Shown here: positions 51,087 through 62,586 of the stretch, in pieces | Numbering within the stretch: the stretch's first letter is position 1 | Layout: each line of letters opens with the position of its first letter | Source of the DNA: Alteromonas ponticola | GTDB taxonomy: Bacteria > Pseudomonadota > Gammaproteobacteria > Enterobacterales > Alteromonadaceae | Assembly: GCF_012911815.1 (NCBI RefSeq) | Contig: NZ_JAATNW010000005.1 | Span: forward strand, 124,001-188,000 | Reading direction: 5' to 3' | Length of the DNA: 64,000 bases | The notes under the pieces: model-generated | The model's input: only the letters and a program-made list of their open reading frames with translations | Databases searched by the model: none | What the model was told of the DNA's origin: nothing | Program-made: the position numbers and the translations under genes

Positions 51087-51820
51087 TGCGCCTCATCCAG
51101 TTATCTGATTGTCACCTGTTTAGTGATATCCACCGCACTGGCTATGCCTCAGTCAACCCATACTCAAGTTTATCCAAGCTGCTATCGTTAACGGCCTCTT
51201 TGCAACCCGATGTGGTGCTTGTGACCGGCGACATCAGTGGCGATGACACTGAAATTAGCTATCAGCATTTTCGGACATTAACGCAGGATGCGTTAAAAGA
51301 CATTCCTCTGCTTGTACTTGCTGGCAACCATGACTGCAATCCATACTTCGATTCAATGCTAAGTGAGTATTCACTTAATGAAGGTTGTATGTTGCCGGGA
51401 GGGCAGTGGGTATTGCACGGGTTAGACACCCGACACGAGGGAACGTTGGGCATGGTAAAGGTTGATCAGCTTAAACTTCTCAGTGCATCGATAGCCAGTA
51501 AACCTGAGACGAATCATATTGTTGCCTTGCATCACCACCCACTGGCAGCAAACAGTTGGATGGATAAGCACGCCTTATTAAATGCAGAGCGCTTGATCAG
51601 CTTTATTAAGACCACGGCAAACGTTAAATTAGTCTTACACGGTCATCTGCATTTTCCATTACATCGGGACATTAACGGTACACCTGTACTTGGGGTACCT
51701 TCGACGTGCTGGCAATGGCAAATGACCGACGAGTTTGCTTTTTCAACCGAACAGCCTGGATTGCGGATCGTCGATTTGCATGACGATGGCTCGTGGACCA
51801 CCCAGATCAGGAGAGTGTAG
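51086..51820 (+). CDS. cpdA: cAMP phosphodiesterase CpdA
   Basis: 244 residues from ATG 51086, overlapping the yqiB stop by one base (TGATG). Metallophosphoesterase motifs: QLSDCHLF (D8, H10), VLVTGDISGDD, LAGNHD, ALHHHPL, and LHGHLHFP. It hydrolyses 3',5'-cAMP to AMP and tunes CRP signalling. It is coupled to yqiA (TAGTG). Confidence 0.94.
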   Translation: MRLIQLSDCHLFSDIHRTGYASVNPYSSLSKLLSLTASLQPDVVLVTGDISGDDTEISYQHFRTLTQDALKDIPLLVLAGNHDCNPYFDSMLSEYSLNEGCMLPGGQWVLHGLDTRHEGTLGMVKVDQLKLLSASIASKPETNHIVALHHHPLAANSWMDKHALLNAERLISFIKTTANVKLVLHGHLHFPLHRDINGTPVLGVPSTCWQWQMTDEFAFSTEQPGLRIVDLHDDGSWTTQIRRV

Positions 51821-52407
51821 TGCAGGAAATTTTATACTTGCATGGTTTTTTAAGTTCACCGCAGTCTCATAAAGCGACGCAAGTGAAAGATTACTTTGCG
51901 AAATATCATCCCGACGTAACGCTGTATTTTCCGACATTACCAAACGTGCCGAGTAAGGTAAGTGAGTATTTACTACAGTATGTAAAGAGAAATGTTAAAT
52001 CGGCACCGCAGGGTCTTAAGGTGATAGGGAGTTCTATGGGAGGATTTCTGGCCACCTGGTTGGTAGAAAAGTTTGGTGGTAAAGCGGTACTGATTAATCC
52101 TGCGGTAAAGCCATTTGAGTTATTACAGGACTATTTAGGTGAACACCTAAATCCCTATAGTCAGGAGAAGTTCACGCTCACCCAGGAGGATATTACCTTT
52201 TTGAGGCAACTCGACACGCCCACGGTGTCTGAGCCTGATCGCTATCGAGTCATGTTGCAAACAGGCGATGAAACGCTGGACTATAAACAGGCTGAGGCGA
52301 AATACAGGCACAGTTTGCTGGTGGTTGAAGAAGGGGGTGACCATAGTTTCCAAGGCTTTGAGAACCATCTCGACGAAATTGCGGGTTTTCTGATGCCCCC
52401 TGCGTAA
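51820..52407 (+). CDS. yqiA: YqiA-family esterase
   Basis: 195 residues from GTG 51820, overlapping the cpdA stop by one base, with SD CAGGAGAG. The N-terminus QEILYLHGFLSSPQSHKA and the nucleophile elbow GSSMGGFLATWL (S after GS), D in QTGDETLDY and H in GGDHSF match YqiA alpha/beta-hydrolases. Carboxylesterase or thioesterase activity is known for the family; substrate unknown. Last gene before parE. Confidence 0.93.
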   Translation: MQEILYLHGFLSSPQSHKATQVKDYFAKYHPDVTLYFPTLPNVPSKVSEYLLQYVKRNVKSAPQGLKVIGSSMGGFLATWLVEKFGGKAVLINPAVKPFELLQDYLGEHLNPYSQEKFTLTQEDITFLRQLDTPTVSEPDRYRVMLQTGDETLDYKQAEAKYRHSLLVVEEGGDHSFQGFENHLDEIAGFLMPPA

Positions 52408-52459
52408 TATAAGCAATTGCCGGAATCCTGCACCCCTGATAACATCTTTAGTAACTTGA

Positions 52460-54412
<1,953 letters not shown>

Positions 54413-54435
54413 ATCAAAGCCTGATCATCAGTAAT

Positions 54436-55107
54436 ATGTCAGCTACTTCACCTCTAATCAAACACGCCAAGGCCGTACTTTTTGATCACGATGGTACGCT
54501 GGTGGACTCGGAAGAAACTCATTTCACACTATGGGCGGATATCCTTCGCCAGCACGGCGTAACCTTGTCGCGTCAATTTTACAGTGATGTCATGGCTGGC
54601 ATTCCCGTGGCAAAAAATGCACAGGATGTGGTTTCCGCATTTTCACTTGATGTTAACGCTGACGAGCTCATTGAAGAAAAGCAACAACGCCTCCGAGACT
54701 TTCTTTCGCATCAAGCCTTTCCGCTAATGCCTGGATCCAGGGCTGTGGTAGAGCGATGCATTCAGCAAGGTCTACACTTGGCAATTGTGACCGGAGGCAG
54801 CCGTTTAGCAGTTGAAAAGACATTGAGTGAAAATGGTTGGCAAGATACGTTCTGCGTGACCGTTGCGGTTGAGGATGTGCGAGTGAGTAAACCAGCACCG
54901 GACTGCTATAAAAAAGCGCTTGCTTTATTGGGTATTAAGGCTGCTGAAGCAGTTGCACTCGAGGATACTGAACACGGTATGCAATCTGCACTGGATGCGG
55001 ATCTTCGTTGCATTGTCATCCCCACTTCGCTTTCAAACGGGCAAGATTTTACGAATGCGTCGTTTAGGTACACTTCGCTTGATGCCTGTATGGCGAGTGA
55101 GTTTTAA
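54436..55107 (+). CDS. HAD-superfamily phosphatase (beta-phosphoglucomutase-like)
   Basis: 223 residues, HAD subfamily IA. Motif I DHDGTLVDSEE (nucleophile D and general acid D), motif II TGGSRLA, motif III K in VSKPAPDCYKKAL, motif IV LEDTEHGMQSAL. A four-helix cap lies between motifs I and II. It is either a sugar-phosphate phosphatase or a phosphoglucomutase; sequence cannot decide. 23 bp after parE, same direction. Confidence 0.87.
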   Translation: MSATSPLIKHAKAVLFDHDGTLVDSEETHFTLWADILRQHGVTLSRQFYSDVMAGIPVAKNAQDVVSAFSLDVNADELIEEKQQRLRDFLSHQAFPLMPGSRAVVERCIQQGLHLAIVTGGSRLAVEKTLSENGWQDTFCVTVAVEDVRVSKPAPDCYKKALALLGIKAAEAVALEDTEHGMQSALDADLRCIVIPTSLSNGQDFTNASFRYTSLDACMASEF

Positions 55108-55184
55108 GCGTATGCGTGAGTGATGTTTTTGTCTGACAACAGATTTTTTTTACGTAATGCTGCACCTAGTAAGGCGGTAATGTT

Positions 55185-56489
55185 GTGAAGATACTTCGCG
55201 GGTTATTGATAACAGTAAGTATATTGATTGTCCTGGTGTTGGTGTTGGTAGTTTTAGCTGTCGATAGCAAACCTGAGGTGGAAGCGACTGCACCGGAGCA
55301 AATTCATAATGCAGAAACAGTTAAACAGCTATTGTCGCAGATCAGTCAAAGCCTGAATGAACGCACCACCGAGCAAGAAATTAATATTTCAGAGGACCAG
55401 CTTTTAAGCATCGTTGGCTTTATCCAGCGAGCAAGCCCGCGGTTTAAGGGCAATGCTTTAATCGCCGACGAAAGCGCGTCTGTGTTTGCCAGTATCGCCC
55501 TGCCTAACGAGTTCACTCCGCTCTTCATCAACTTAGAAATAACCGTATTACCCGATGACAAGCTCAATGTCAGCCATGTAAAAGTGGGAAGCCTGTCGCT
55601 TTCTGGTGATCTTGCCGTGCTGCTGGTAGAAAGATTGGCAAATGCATGGACAAATAGTGATATCGCCACCCAGGCCAAACAGCAGATCACCCAGGTCTCC
55701 ATTGGCCAAAACAGTGTTACCGTGAAATTAAAACCGCTTGATGCCTTCTTAAATAAACTGAATGAAATACGCACCGGCATCAATGTTGAGCAAGACGATG
55801 AACTTAGAGATTTAACCGCTTACTATCTGCGCTATGCGTCCTGGCAGGACATTGCGCTGGAAAAAAAACCCCAACCCTTTATCGACTATCTGAGTGCGGT
55901 CATGAAGCGCGCTCAGGAAAGGAGCTCGGCAGAAACCGCGGTGTTACATAACAAAGCGGCGATTCTTGGATTAGCTATTTTCATCGGGCATCATCGTATT
56001 GCTAATTTTGTCGGTGATGTACATCCTGATGCACAACGAGCACTTAAACCAGCATCGCCAGCATTATTAGGGGGACGAAACGACCTCGCGCGTCACTTTA
56101 TCATTTCAGCTGCCCTGAAAGTGTTGAGTGAGCAGGGCGTTTCACTGGCCATAGGGGAATTTAAAGAACTCATGGACCGGGCCATGGGCGGAAGCGGTTA
56201 TAGCTTTGTCGATTTGATGGCTGATATGGCCGGAATAAAATTTGCCAATATTGCCACTAAACCAGCCACCGCAGTGCGACTGCAGGAGGTGATGAGGCAA
56301 ATAACTGATGAATCCATGTTATTACCCTCATATGCAGGATTGCCTGAAGGGTTAAGCAAGCGTCAGTTCGAAGCTGATTATGGTCGTGTAGACAGTGAAG
56401 CCTATCGCCAACGTGTTAATGACATCGAGCGACGCCTGGCAGAGCTAACTTTGTATCAGTTAGATACGGAGGTTTCATTTGCGCAGTGA
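55185..56489 (+). CDS. Uncharacterised membrane-anchored protein (434 aa)
   Basis: Begins with a GTG, a single N-terminal hydrophobic helix (LLITVSILIVLVLVLVVLAV) and a long, probably periplasmic domain. Parts look like ETVKQLLSQISQSL, SVTVKLKPLDAFL, and a conserved-looking GLAIFIGHHRIANFVGDVHP around residue 280. No catalytic residues or known family. Its end overlaps the convergent 103-aa gene by 15 bp, tail to tail. Confidence 0.7.
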   Translation: MKILRGLLITVSILIVLVLVLVVLAVDSKPEVEATAPEQIHNAETVKQLLSQISQSLNERTTEQEINISEDQLLSIVGFIQRASPRFKGNALIADESASVFASIALPNEFTPLFINLEITVLPDDKLNVSHVKVGSLSLSGDLAVLLVERLANAWTNSDIATQAKQQITQVSIGQNSVTVKLKPLDAFLNKLNEIRTGINVEQDDELRDLTAYYLRYASWQDIALEKKPQPFIDYLSAVMKRAQERSSAETAVLHNKAAILGLAIFIGHHRIANFVGDVHPDAQRALKPASPALLGGRNDLARHFIISAALKVLSEQGVSLAIGEFKELMDRAMGGSGYSFVDLMADMAGIKFANIATKPATAVRLQEVMRQITDESMLLPSYAGLPEGLSKRQFEADYGRVDSEAYRQRVNDIERRLAELTLYQLDTEVSFAQ

Positions 56490-56786
56490 GGCCTGAAACT
56501 GGTTAATAGTGGTTAACAACTGTTCAAGCTTTTGCACCAGCGCGGGCAACTGCTGTTTAACGGTTTCCTCATCTTTCTCCTGCAAAGTGTTCCACTCAGT
56601 GGCCACTTCTTCCACGTAAGGACCAAACCTTTTCGCCTGGGTAGAAAACCCGCTTTGCTCAGGAAAAATAGCCTGAAATTTTCCTTTTTGTTCTCGCTGT
56701 AATGCGTCAAGCGCGGTGTCAGCGTCGATTGCTTTTCGATATAGAACCTGCAGGGTTTCCTGCAGAGCCTGAATGATGTTTTCCAT
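56475..56786 (-). CDS. Small helical protein (103 aa), possible coiled coil
   Basis: Mostly helix: MENIIQALQETLQVLYRKAI, then DADTALDALQREQKGKF, then EETVKQQLPALVQKLEQLLTTI. It could bind partners through coiled coil. I do not recognise the family. The 3' end overlaps the tail of the 55185-56489 gene, which is convergent. About 150 bp upstream of its start is the short YjfB-like gene on the opposite strand. Confidence 0.6.
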   Translation of the reverse strand: MENIIQALQETLQVLYRKAIDADTALDALQREQKGKFQAIFPEQSGFSTQAKRFGPYVEEVATEWNTLQEKDEETVKQQLPALVQKLEQLLTTINQFQASLRK

Positions 56787-56960
56787 GGCGGTATCTTTTG
56801 TTGCTGTGAAATCGGCTGCATAGTAGCTTAAATAGCGTGTTCACTCCATCGCGAACACCTTCTTTTCGCTGCGCGCTAAAGAGTTGTGTGATCCTGCCGA
56901 TATAAACAAAAGCGGGTAATCCTGCCCGTTTTTGTAATGCTTAAGCAAAGAGGAAGTGGT

Positions 56961-57152
56961 ATGGATCTACAAGGTGTAAGTGCCTCGGGAACCGGTGCGG
57001 CGCTTGAGTTGGCATCTCTTAAAATGGCTAAAAACCAGCAAAAACAAGAGGGTCAAGCGACGCTTCAACTGTTAGAGTCTTCTGCAGTTGACGTACCTAA
57101 ATCTTCATCCGCAAATCCAGCTGTAGGTGCCAACATCAATACCTACGCGTGA
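56961..57152 (+). CDS. YjfB-like putative motility protein (63 aa)
   Basis: 63 residues from ATG 56961 (GAGGAAG site; an in-frame start at 56937 adds eight). MDLQGVSASGTGAALELASL, then KMAKNQQKQEGQATLQLLES, ending NPAVGANINTYA. The short amphipathic start, the central K-QQ region, and the closing G-x-N-I-N-x-x-A match the YjfB family (PF14070), short proteins found in flagellated bacteria. No flagellar genes are nearby. Confidence 0.6.
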   Translation: MDLQGVSASGTGAALELASLKMAKNQQKQEGQATLQLLESSAVDVPKSSSANPAVGANINTYA

Positions 57153-57176
57153 TTTGAACTGGTGATAAGCCAGAGA

Positions 57177-58202
57177 TTACGGGTGTAAATGTAAGTCTAT
57201 AGGCGTTTTGCCAGGTTGGCCGCCAATCTCTCTGACGAGCTTGGGGACCAGAAATCCTGGCTGGCGCTTTATCAATTCTGCCATGATGTGCCGCGCTTTA
57301 TCATCGCTCACCTCAAAATGCGCCGCACCCTGAACTTTGTCCAGCACGTGTAAATAATAGGGTAACACACCGGCGTCAAATAACGCTTCATGCAAAAGCT
57401 CTAGCGAATCAGCACTATCGTTTATTCCTTTAAGCAACACAGCCTGATTTAACAAGGTTACCCCAGCTTGCCTTAATCTACGCAGATTTTGCTTGAGATC
57501 CTGGCTGATCTCATTTTTATGATTTGCATGGATGACCAGAATTTTTTGTAAGGGTAGACGTGCAAACCAATCAAAAAACTCATTATTAAGTCTGTTTGGT
57601 ATAACAACCGGTAGTCGGGTGTGAAGACGCAAGCGTTTAATGTGTGAAATATTCGCAATCTGCTCCGCCATCCAGGCGAGTTGAAGATCCTTTGCCATTA
57701 ACGGATCGCCACCTGAAAATATAACCTCATTAATTTCGTTGTTCTGCTTAATGTAAGTGAGTACTTGCTCAAACTCTTGCTTATTAATTGCGTTGTCGCT
57801 GTAGGGAAAATGTCGTCTGAAACAATATCGGCAGTTAACCGCGCAACCACCCCGCACTATCAATAAAACACGGCTCTTGTATTTATGTAAAACGCCCTGA
57901 CCAGCGGTATCATGTTCAAGCAATGGGTCGCTGCTAAACCCTTTTGCCTGTGTAAACTCCGCTGCCAGTGGAAAAACCTGGTTCAATAATGGGTCATCAG
58001 GATCCGATTGTCGCATCAGCGAGGCAAAATGCTGCGGCACGCGCATTGGAAAAAGTCGTCGCGCTTCGATATGGTGGGTAAAGTCGTCCACTGGTAAGTT
58101 CAAATAGTGCAATAACTGAACCGGGTCGGTAAAGCTGTCAGCTAACTCTTTTTGCCAGTTATGCTCTACACCAGCACGATTTTTAGGTATTATTTGCGCC
58201 AC
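57177..58202 (-). CDS. epmB: EF-P beta-lysylation protein EpmB (lysine 2,3-aminomutase-like)
   Basis: 341 residues from a GTG start. Radical-SAM cluster [15 protein letters not shown] with C120, C124 and C127; [13 protein letters not shown] follows. EpmB converts L-alpha-lysine to R-beta-lysine, which EpmA attaches to EF-P. The 35-bp divergent gap to efp is likely a shared control region. Confidence 0.94.
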   Translation of the reverse strand: MAQIIPKNRAGVEHNWQKELADSFTDPVQLLHYLNLPVDDFTHHIEARRLFPMRVPQHFASLMRQSDPDDPLLNQVFPLAAEFTQAKGFSSDPLLEHDTAGQGVLHKYKSRVLLIVRGGCAVNCRYCFRRHFPYSDNAINKQEFEQVLTYIKQNNEINEVIFSGGDPLMAKDLQLAWMAEQIANISHIKRLRLHTRLPVVIPNRLNNEFFDWFARLPLQKILVIHANHKNEISQDLKQNLRRLRQAGVTLLNQAVLLKGINDSADSLELLHEALFDAGVLPYYLHVLDKVQGAAHFEVSDDKARHIMAELIKRQPGFLVPKLVREIGGQPGKTPIDLHLHP

Positions 58203-58237
58203 TAAATTTTTACACCTTTTATTCAGTCAGAGGAATT

Positions 58238-58807
58238 ATGGCTAATTACAGTACAAACGAATTCAAGGGCGGTCTGAAAATTATGTTAGACGGCGAACCT
58301 TGTAACATCCTTGAAAATGAATACGTAAAACCTGGTAAAGGCCAGGCCTTCAATCGTGTGAGAATTCGCAAGTTGATTTCCGGTAAAGTACTGGAAAAGA
58401 CGTTTCGTTCTGGCGAAACCGTTGAAGGTGCAGATGTTCTCGACACCGAACTTGCATATCTGTACACAGACGGTGAATTCTATCACTTTATGAATAACGA
58501 AACATTCGAACAAATTGCTGCCGATGAAAAAGCGGTGGGCGACAACGTAAAGTGGTTAAAAGAAAACGACGTTTGTACCATTACCCTGTGGAATGGTTCA
58601 CCTATTACGGTGACGCCGCCTAACTTTGTGGAATTAGAAATTACCGAAACTGATCCTGGACTAAAAGGCGATACCGCGGGTACAGGTGGCAAGCCTGCTA
58701 CATTAAGCACGGGCGCGGTGGTTCGCGTGCCGTTGTTTGTGCAAACGGGCGAAGTCATTAAAGTGGATACCCGTTCCGGCGAATATGTTTCCCGTGCACA
58801 AAAGTAA
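58238..58807 (+). CDS. efp: Translation elongation factor P
   Basis: 189 residues. Domain I carries the modified lysine K34 in the loop KPGKGQAF (K31-P-G-K34), the site EpmA and EpmB act on. Domains II and III are OB folds ([19 protein letters not shown], then [20 protein letters not shown] end). It enters the E site of ribosomes stalled at polyproline. SD GAGGAAT. Followed 63 bp on by epmA. Confidence 0.97.
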   Translation: MANYSTNEFKGGLKIMLDGEPCNILENEYVKPGKGQAFNRVRIRKLISGKVLEKTFRSGETVEGADVLDTELAYLYTDGEFYHFMNNETFEQIAADEKAVGDNVKWLKENDVCTITLWNGSPITVTPPNFVELEITETDPGLKGDTAGTGGKPATLSTGAVVRVPLFVQTGEVIKVDTRSGEYVSRAQK

Positions 58808-58870
58808 AGCATAACCAGTATCAAGTAATAACCATTAGCGCCAGCACTTTACTGGCGCACCATTACCTTT

Positions 58871-59842
58871 ATGACTCATACCTGGCAACCAACTGCATCG
58901 CTTTCAAACATTCGTGCTCGAGCTGATCTGTTGCACTCTGTTCGTCAATTTTTCGCTGCACGCAACGTACTGGAAGTTGAGACACCGCTGTTGTCTAACG
59001 GCACCGTAACAGACATTCATCTGGCTGCGTTTTCCACCCGCTTTGAGCATGCCTCTGACGGTAAAACGAAAACCCTTTATCTGCAGACCTCGCCGGAATA
59101 TGCGATGAAACGCTTGTTGTGCGCTCAGGTGGGTGCCTGCTATCAAATTGGCAAGGCGTTTCGTCATGAAGCGGAGGGACGCTGGCATAATCCGGAATTT
59201 ACCATGTTGGAGTGGTATCGACCTGGTTTCAATCATCATCAACTGATGGATGAAATGGATGAGTTATTACAGCTCGTTCTCGCAACTGGTTCGGCTGAAC
59301 GGAAAAGTTACCAGCAGGTTTTTTTAGATCAGCTTCAGCTCGATCCGCTTACTGCCACAACGGCATCACTGCAACAGGTGTTAACCGCTCACGATATTGA
59401 TGTTCATGGTGACATGGCGTTAGATAAAGATACCCTGCTGCAATTACTTTTTAGTTACCTGATTGAGCCTGCGATTGGTCAACAAGTACCCTGTTTTATT
59501 TATGGCTTTCCGGCCAGCCAAGCTGCGCTGGCAAAATTGAGTCAGCATGATGAACGGGTAGCAGACCGTTTTGAGGTGTATTTTAAAGGCGTGGAGCTGG
59601 CTAATGGGTTTAATGAACTTAGCGATTCAGATGAACAGCGTCGGCGATTCAATAACGATGTTGCTCAGCGCAAGCAACTGGATCTGCCAGAGGTTGAACA
59701 TGATGAGCGTTTTCTGCAGGCACTGGAGTCCGGACTGCCTCAATGCGCCGGCGTTGCTTTGGGTATCGACAGGTTGTTAATGCTTAAAGTGAATGCCAGT
59801 CATATTGAACAAGTTATCAGTTTCCCACTATCACGCGCCTAG
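58871..59842 (+). CDS. epmA: EF-P lysyltransferase EpmA (GenX/PoxA)
   Basis: 323 residues, a short class II lysyl-tRNA-synthetase-like protein lacking the anticodon-binding domain. Motif 2 is GKAFRHEAEGRWHNPEFTML; motif 3 is CAGVALGIDRLLML. It adds beta-lysine to K34 of EF-P. Together with efp (upstream) and epmB (divergent) it completes the modification module; EpmC is not in the window. Confidence 0.95.
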   Translation: MTHTWQPTASLSNIRARADLLHSVRQFFAARNVLEVETPLLSNGTVTDIHLAAFSTRFEHASDGKTKTLYLQTSPEYAMKRLLCAQVGACYQIGKAFRHEAEGRWHNPEFTMLEWYRPGFNHHQLMDEMDELLQLVLATGSAERKSYQQVFLDQLQLDPLTATTASLQQVLTAHDIDVHGDMALDKDTLLQLLFSYLIEPAIGQQVPCFIYGFPASQAALAKLSQHDERVADRFEVYFKGVELANGFNELSDSDEQRRRFNNDVAQRKQLDLPEVEHDERFLQALESGLPQCAGVALGIDRLLMLKVNASHIEQVISFPLSRA

Positions 59843-59938
59843 CCAATGTTGCTATGTTTATCGTACACGTCGTTTGTTATGTATTTAATGAAAAACTATA
59901 CAATGATAAATGATTTTTAATACCGATTGAGCAAATAC

Positions 59939-60433
59939 GTGAATACTCCATTGATTTTTAGGAAGTTACACTTGGATGACACTCAGTTCATCATTGAGCT
60001 GCTCAACGATCCTTTGTGGCTACAGTACATCGGTGATAGAGGAATTTACAGCGAGGCCGATGCCAGACGCTATATCGAACAGAGCCTGCAGCATTTTGAC
60101 ACTCATAAATATGGCTTATGGGCCGTGCAGCCGCATTTTGGAGAACCGCTCGGCTTGTGCGGGCTAATCAACCGCGGGGTGTTTTCGTGTCCCGACTTAG
60201 GGTTCGCGTTTTTACCTAAAGCGAGAGGAAAGGGAATAGCGGCAAAAGCAGTGAGCGAGGTAATCAGGCGAGCCAGAGACCAGTTCCACTTTCCGTATTT
60301 AACCGCGGTGTGTGATCCTGACAATCAACGCTCAATAACACTTTTACGTAACAACGGATTTAACCGCTATGGCCGCTACTTTTTTCCTAAAAGTCAGCAG
60401 TCGACCTGTTTTTATTGGTTAAATCTAATATAA
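59939..60433 (+). CDS. GNAT-family N-acetyltransferase
   Basis: 164 residues from GTG 59939; TTG 59927 is an alternative that lacks a site. The acetyl-CoA loop is LPKARGKGIAAKAVSEVI, preceded by LGFAFL and followed by AVCDPDNQRSITLLRNNGF, a RimJ/RimL-like acetyltransferase pattern. Possible substrates are N-terminal ribosomal amines or small molecules; unknown. Confidence 0.85.
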   Translation: MNTPLIFRKLHLDDTQFIIELLNDPLWLQYIGDRGIYSEADARRYIEQSLQHFDTHKYGLWAVQPHFGEPLGLCGLINRGVFSCPDLGFAFLPKARGKGIAAKAVSEVIRRARDQFHFPYLTAVCDPDNQRSITLLRNNGFNRYGRYFFPKSQQSTCFYWLNLI

Positions 60434-60530
60434 GCCATTGACTGTAAATTAAATTTAATAAAAAAACTGAGCGAGCAGGGGGATTCTCAACTAGCGTTAA
60501 ATTAAATCTATATATCATGGAAGACTGCCA

Positions 60531-61379
60531 ATGAAACGGCATCGTTATTTAAGGCTGGTTAAATCAATTGGCGCACTAATCTTGCCCTTAGCGACGGTGG
60601 TGCTGACGCTCTCGTCTTTGTCAGTTGCCGGCTACCTGTTTCAAATTGAGTTTTTCTACCGGCCTATTGAAAATGGGCCAGCAACACATCCATTTACTGC
60701 GCTGTGCTTTTTCTTCACTGCAATTGCATTACTGGGAAACTATCCTACCTATCGCTCCGGCCTGTTACAAAATATCAGTGCGGTAATAGTCCTTGTGCTG
60801 TTGTCAGTCTGGGTTGTTAGCGAAGTTTTTGACCTTACACTGGTAGGCAAGTTTACGCCATTTTTAGACATCGTCGAGGGCGATCTTGAGCAGGGAAACC
60901 AGAACAGCTTAGGGCTAAACACTGCTGCGATGCTGACTTTTGTGACTACCGCTATTCTTAGTTGTCGTTTGAATTACCTATTGGCAGCTTTGCTGCTAGC
61001 GACAGCAGGATTCGCGATCCCATTTGCTGCGTTATTCGGGTATGCCATTGATGCGCCGTTTCTTTATGGTGATATGTCGTTTATGACACTGACGATGGGA
61101 TTGTTCAGCACTTTTGTAGGTATCGCAACGGCCTCACAAACTATTCTTGTTAAGAAGCAACGCCACGATCAGCTCAAGCTTGTATTGTCTTTAGGTTTAA
61201 CACTGGTTTGTGCGGTCTCCCCTATTATCATCAGTGTGCTACTTTTTACTACTGTAATCACTGACAAAGGCAATCCGTTCGGCTTATTAATACTTGCTAT
61301 TTGCTGGCTGTTAATACAAATGATTGGGCTGTTTATCTACGCAGTGGAAAATGTTGAGGTAGAAAAAGCCCGTTTCTAA
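60531..61379 (+). CDS. Multi-pass membrane protein (282 aa), sensor-like
   Basis: About eight hydrophobic helices, for example SIGALILPLATVVLTLSSLS, ALCFFFTAIALLG, VIVLVLLSVWVVSEV, and a last LLILAICWLLIQMIGLFI. It ends just after the last helix with a short charged tail, ENVEVEKARF. The layout resembles the membrane input part (MASE-like) of GGDEF or histidine kinase proteins without the cytosolic output domain, but no named family can be assigned. No partner gene sits directly downstream (168-bp gap). Confidence 0.6.
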   Translation: MKRHRYLRLVKSIGALILPLATVVLTLSSLSVAGYLFQIEFFYRPIENGPATHPFTALCFFFTAIALLGNYPTYRSGLLQNISAVIVLVLLSVWVVSEVFDLTLVGKFTPFLDIVEGDLEQGNQNSLGLNTAAMLTFVTTAILSCRLNYLLAALLLATAGFAIPFAALFGYAIDAPFLYGDMSFMTLTMGLFSTFVGIATASQTILVKKQRHDQLKLVLSLGLTLVCAVSPIIISVLLFTTVITDKGNPFGLLILAICWLLIQMIGLFIYAVENVEVEKARF

Positions 61380-61547
61380 AGATAGTTCTGCATCGCCAGC
61401 ATCACCTTTCGGTAAATGAGATTAATTTAGTTCACAAAAGTAGTCTATTCTTATAAAGAAACCATCTAAATAACCACTGAATGTTGGCGAAGCATGCTAA
61501 ATGCTTTTGCTATAGGTGTAATTGAAGTAGGTATTGAGGTGTAAAAA

Positions 61548-62576
61548 ATGAATATCACGCGGTGGCGGAGTCTAACGGACACTCGATGCCGCATAGCTTG
61601 CAAGGATTTACGACTCGCTTTAGTTTGCAGTGTAATGCTGCTTATGCTGTTAAGACCGCTGGCAGCAAAGCCGGATGAGCAAGCTGATGTTATTCGAATA
61701 CCACAACATGACGCCGGTAGTGAACTGTTTGATTACTATCACGGCCTGTTGATCATGGCTCTGGAGATAACAGAAGATGCATACGGTAAAACCATCGTAG
61801 AGGTTGAAGACATTCCTACGCAGCAAAAACGACAACAGATGGGCTTGAAAAGCGCAACAACCGATGTGATTTGGGGAATAAATACGGAGGTACAGGAAGA
61901 AGAATTTATTGCGGTACCATTCCCACTTTCCGCAGATTTATTCAGCTACCGAATGTTAGTCGTCAATGCAGAAGACACACGTTTTCGCGAACCCTTATCT
62001 AAGCAAAAACTGAAAGCCATGAAAGCCGTGCAGGGGCATGACTGGCGTGATTTTGACGTGCTCAAGGACAATGGTTTTAAAATATCTGGAGCCGACTACC
62101 ATATGACCTATCGATTACTGGAAACCGGGTTCGTCGATTATTTTCCACGCTCCATCCTTGAAGTATGTGAAGAGTTAGATAGCCATCCCAAAGCAGTTAT
62201 TTATCCTCATGTGGCGCTTTACTACCCCAACGTTATCCGCTTTTACACAAATAAGCAAAGAGCTACGTTGGCTAAACGACTAGAGCAGGGGCTGAACAAA
62301 GCGTATGCAGACGGTGTCGTGTTGCACAGGCTGATGGCGCAGCCTTTCTTCCGCGATTTTGCTGCGTTAATTTACCAAAAGCGCATTATTAAGTTAAAGT
62401 CTGATGTAAGCGCTCAAACAAATGCTCTGCTTTCGCACCCCCTGATTGACGAGGTTAACGACGTCATAAGTGCGCTGCCAGAGGAGTGGTATCAACCTGA
62501 AAATAGCGGTCGCTGTGATTGGCGGGAGAGTGACGTTCCACCGCCAACCGAAGATAGTAGTCAACCAAGCAACTAG
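61548..62576 (+). CDS. Periplasmic solute-binding-like protein (342 aa), diverged
   Basis: A hydrophobic segment near residues 24-42 (LALVCSVMLLMLLRPLAAKP) looks like a signal or anchor. The mature part has a periplasmic-binding-protein-like feel: DVIRIPQHDAGSELFDYYHGLL, VIWGINTEVQEEEFIAVPFPL, MTYRLLETGFVDYFPRSI. No transporter genes adjoin. It probably binds a ligand for sensing; ligand unknown. The C-terminal tail is P/S/E-rich and disordered. Confidence 0.65.
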   Translation: MNITRWRSLTDTRCRIACKDLRLALVCSVMLLMLLRPLAAKPDEQADVIRIPQHDAGSELFDYYHGLLIMALEITEDAYGKTIVEVEDIPTQQKRQQMGLKSATTDVIWGINTEVQEEEFIAVPFPLSADLFSYRMLVVNAEDTRFREPLSKQKLKAMKAVQGHDWRDFDVLKDNGFKISGADYHMTYRLLETGFVDYFPRSILEVCEELDSHPKAVIYPHVALYYPNVIRFYTNKQRATLAKRLEQGLNKAYADGVVLHRLMAQPFFRDFAALIYQKRIIKLKSDVSAQTNALLSHPLIDEVNDVISALPEEWYQPENSGRCDWRESDVPPPTEDSSQPSN

Positions 62577-62586
62577 CCCTAGGGGC

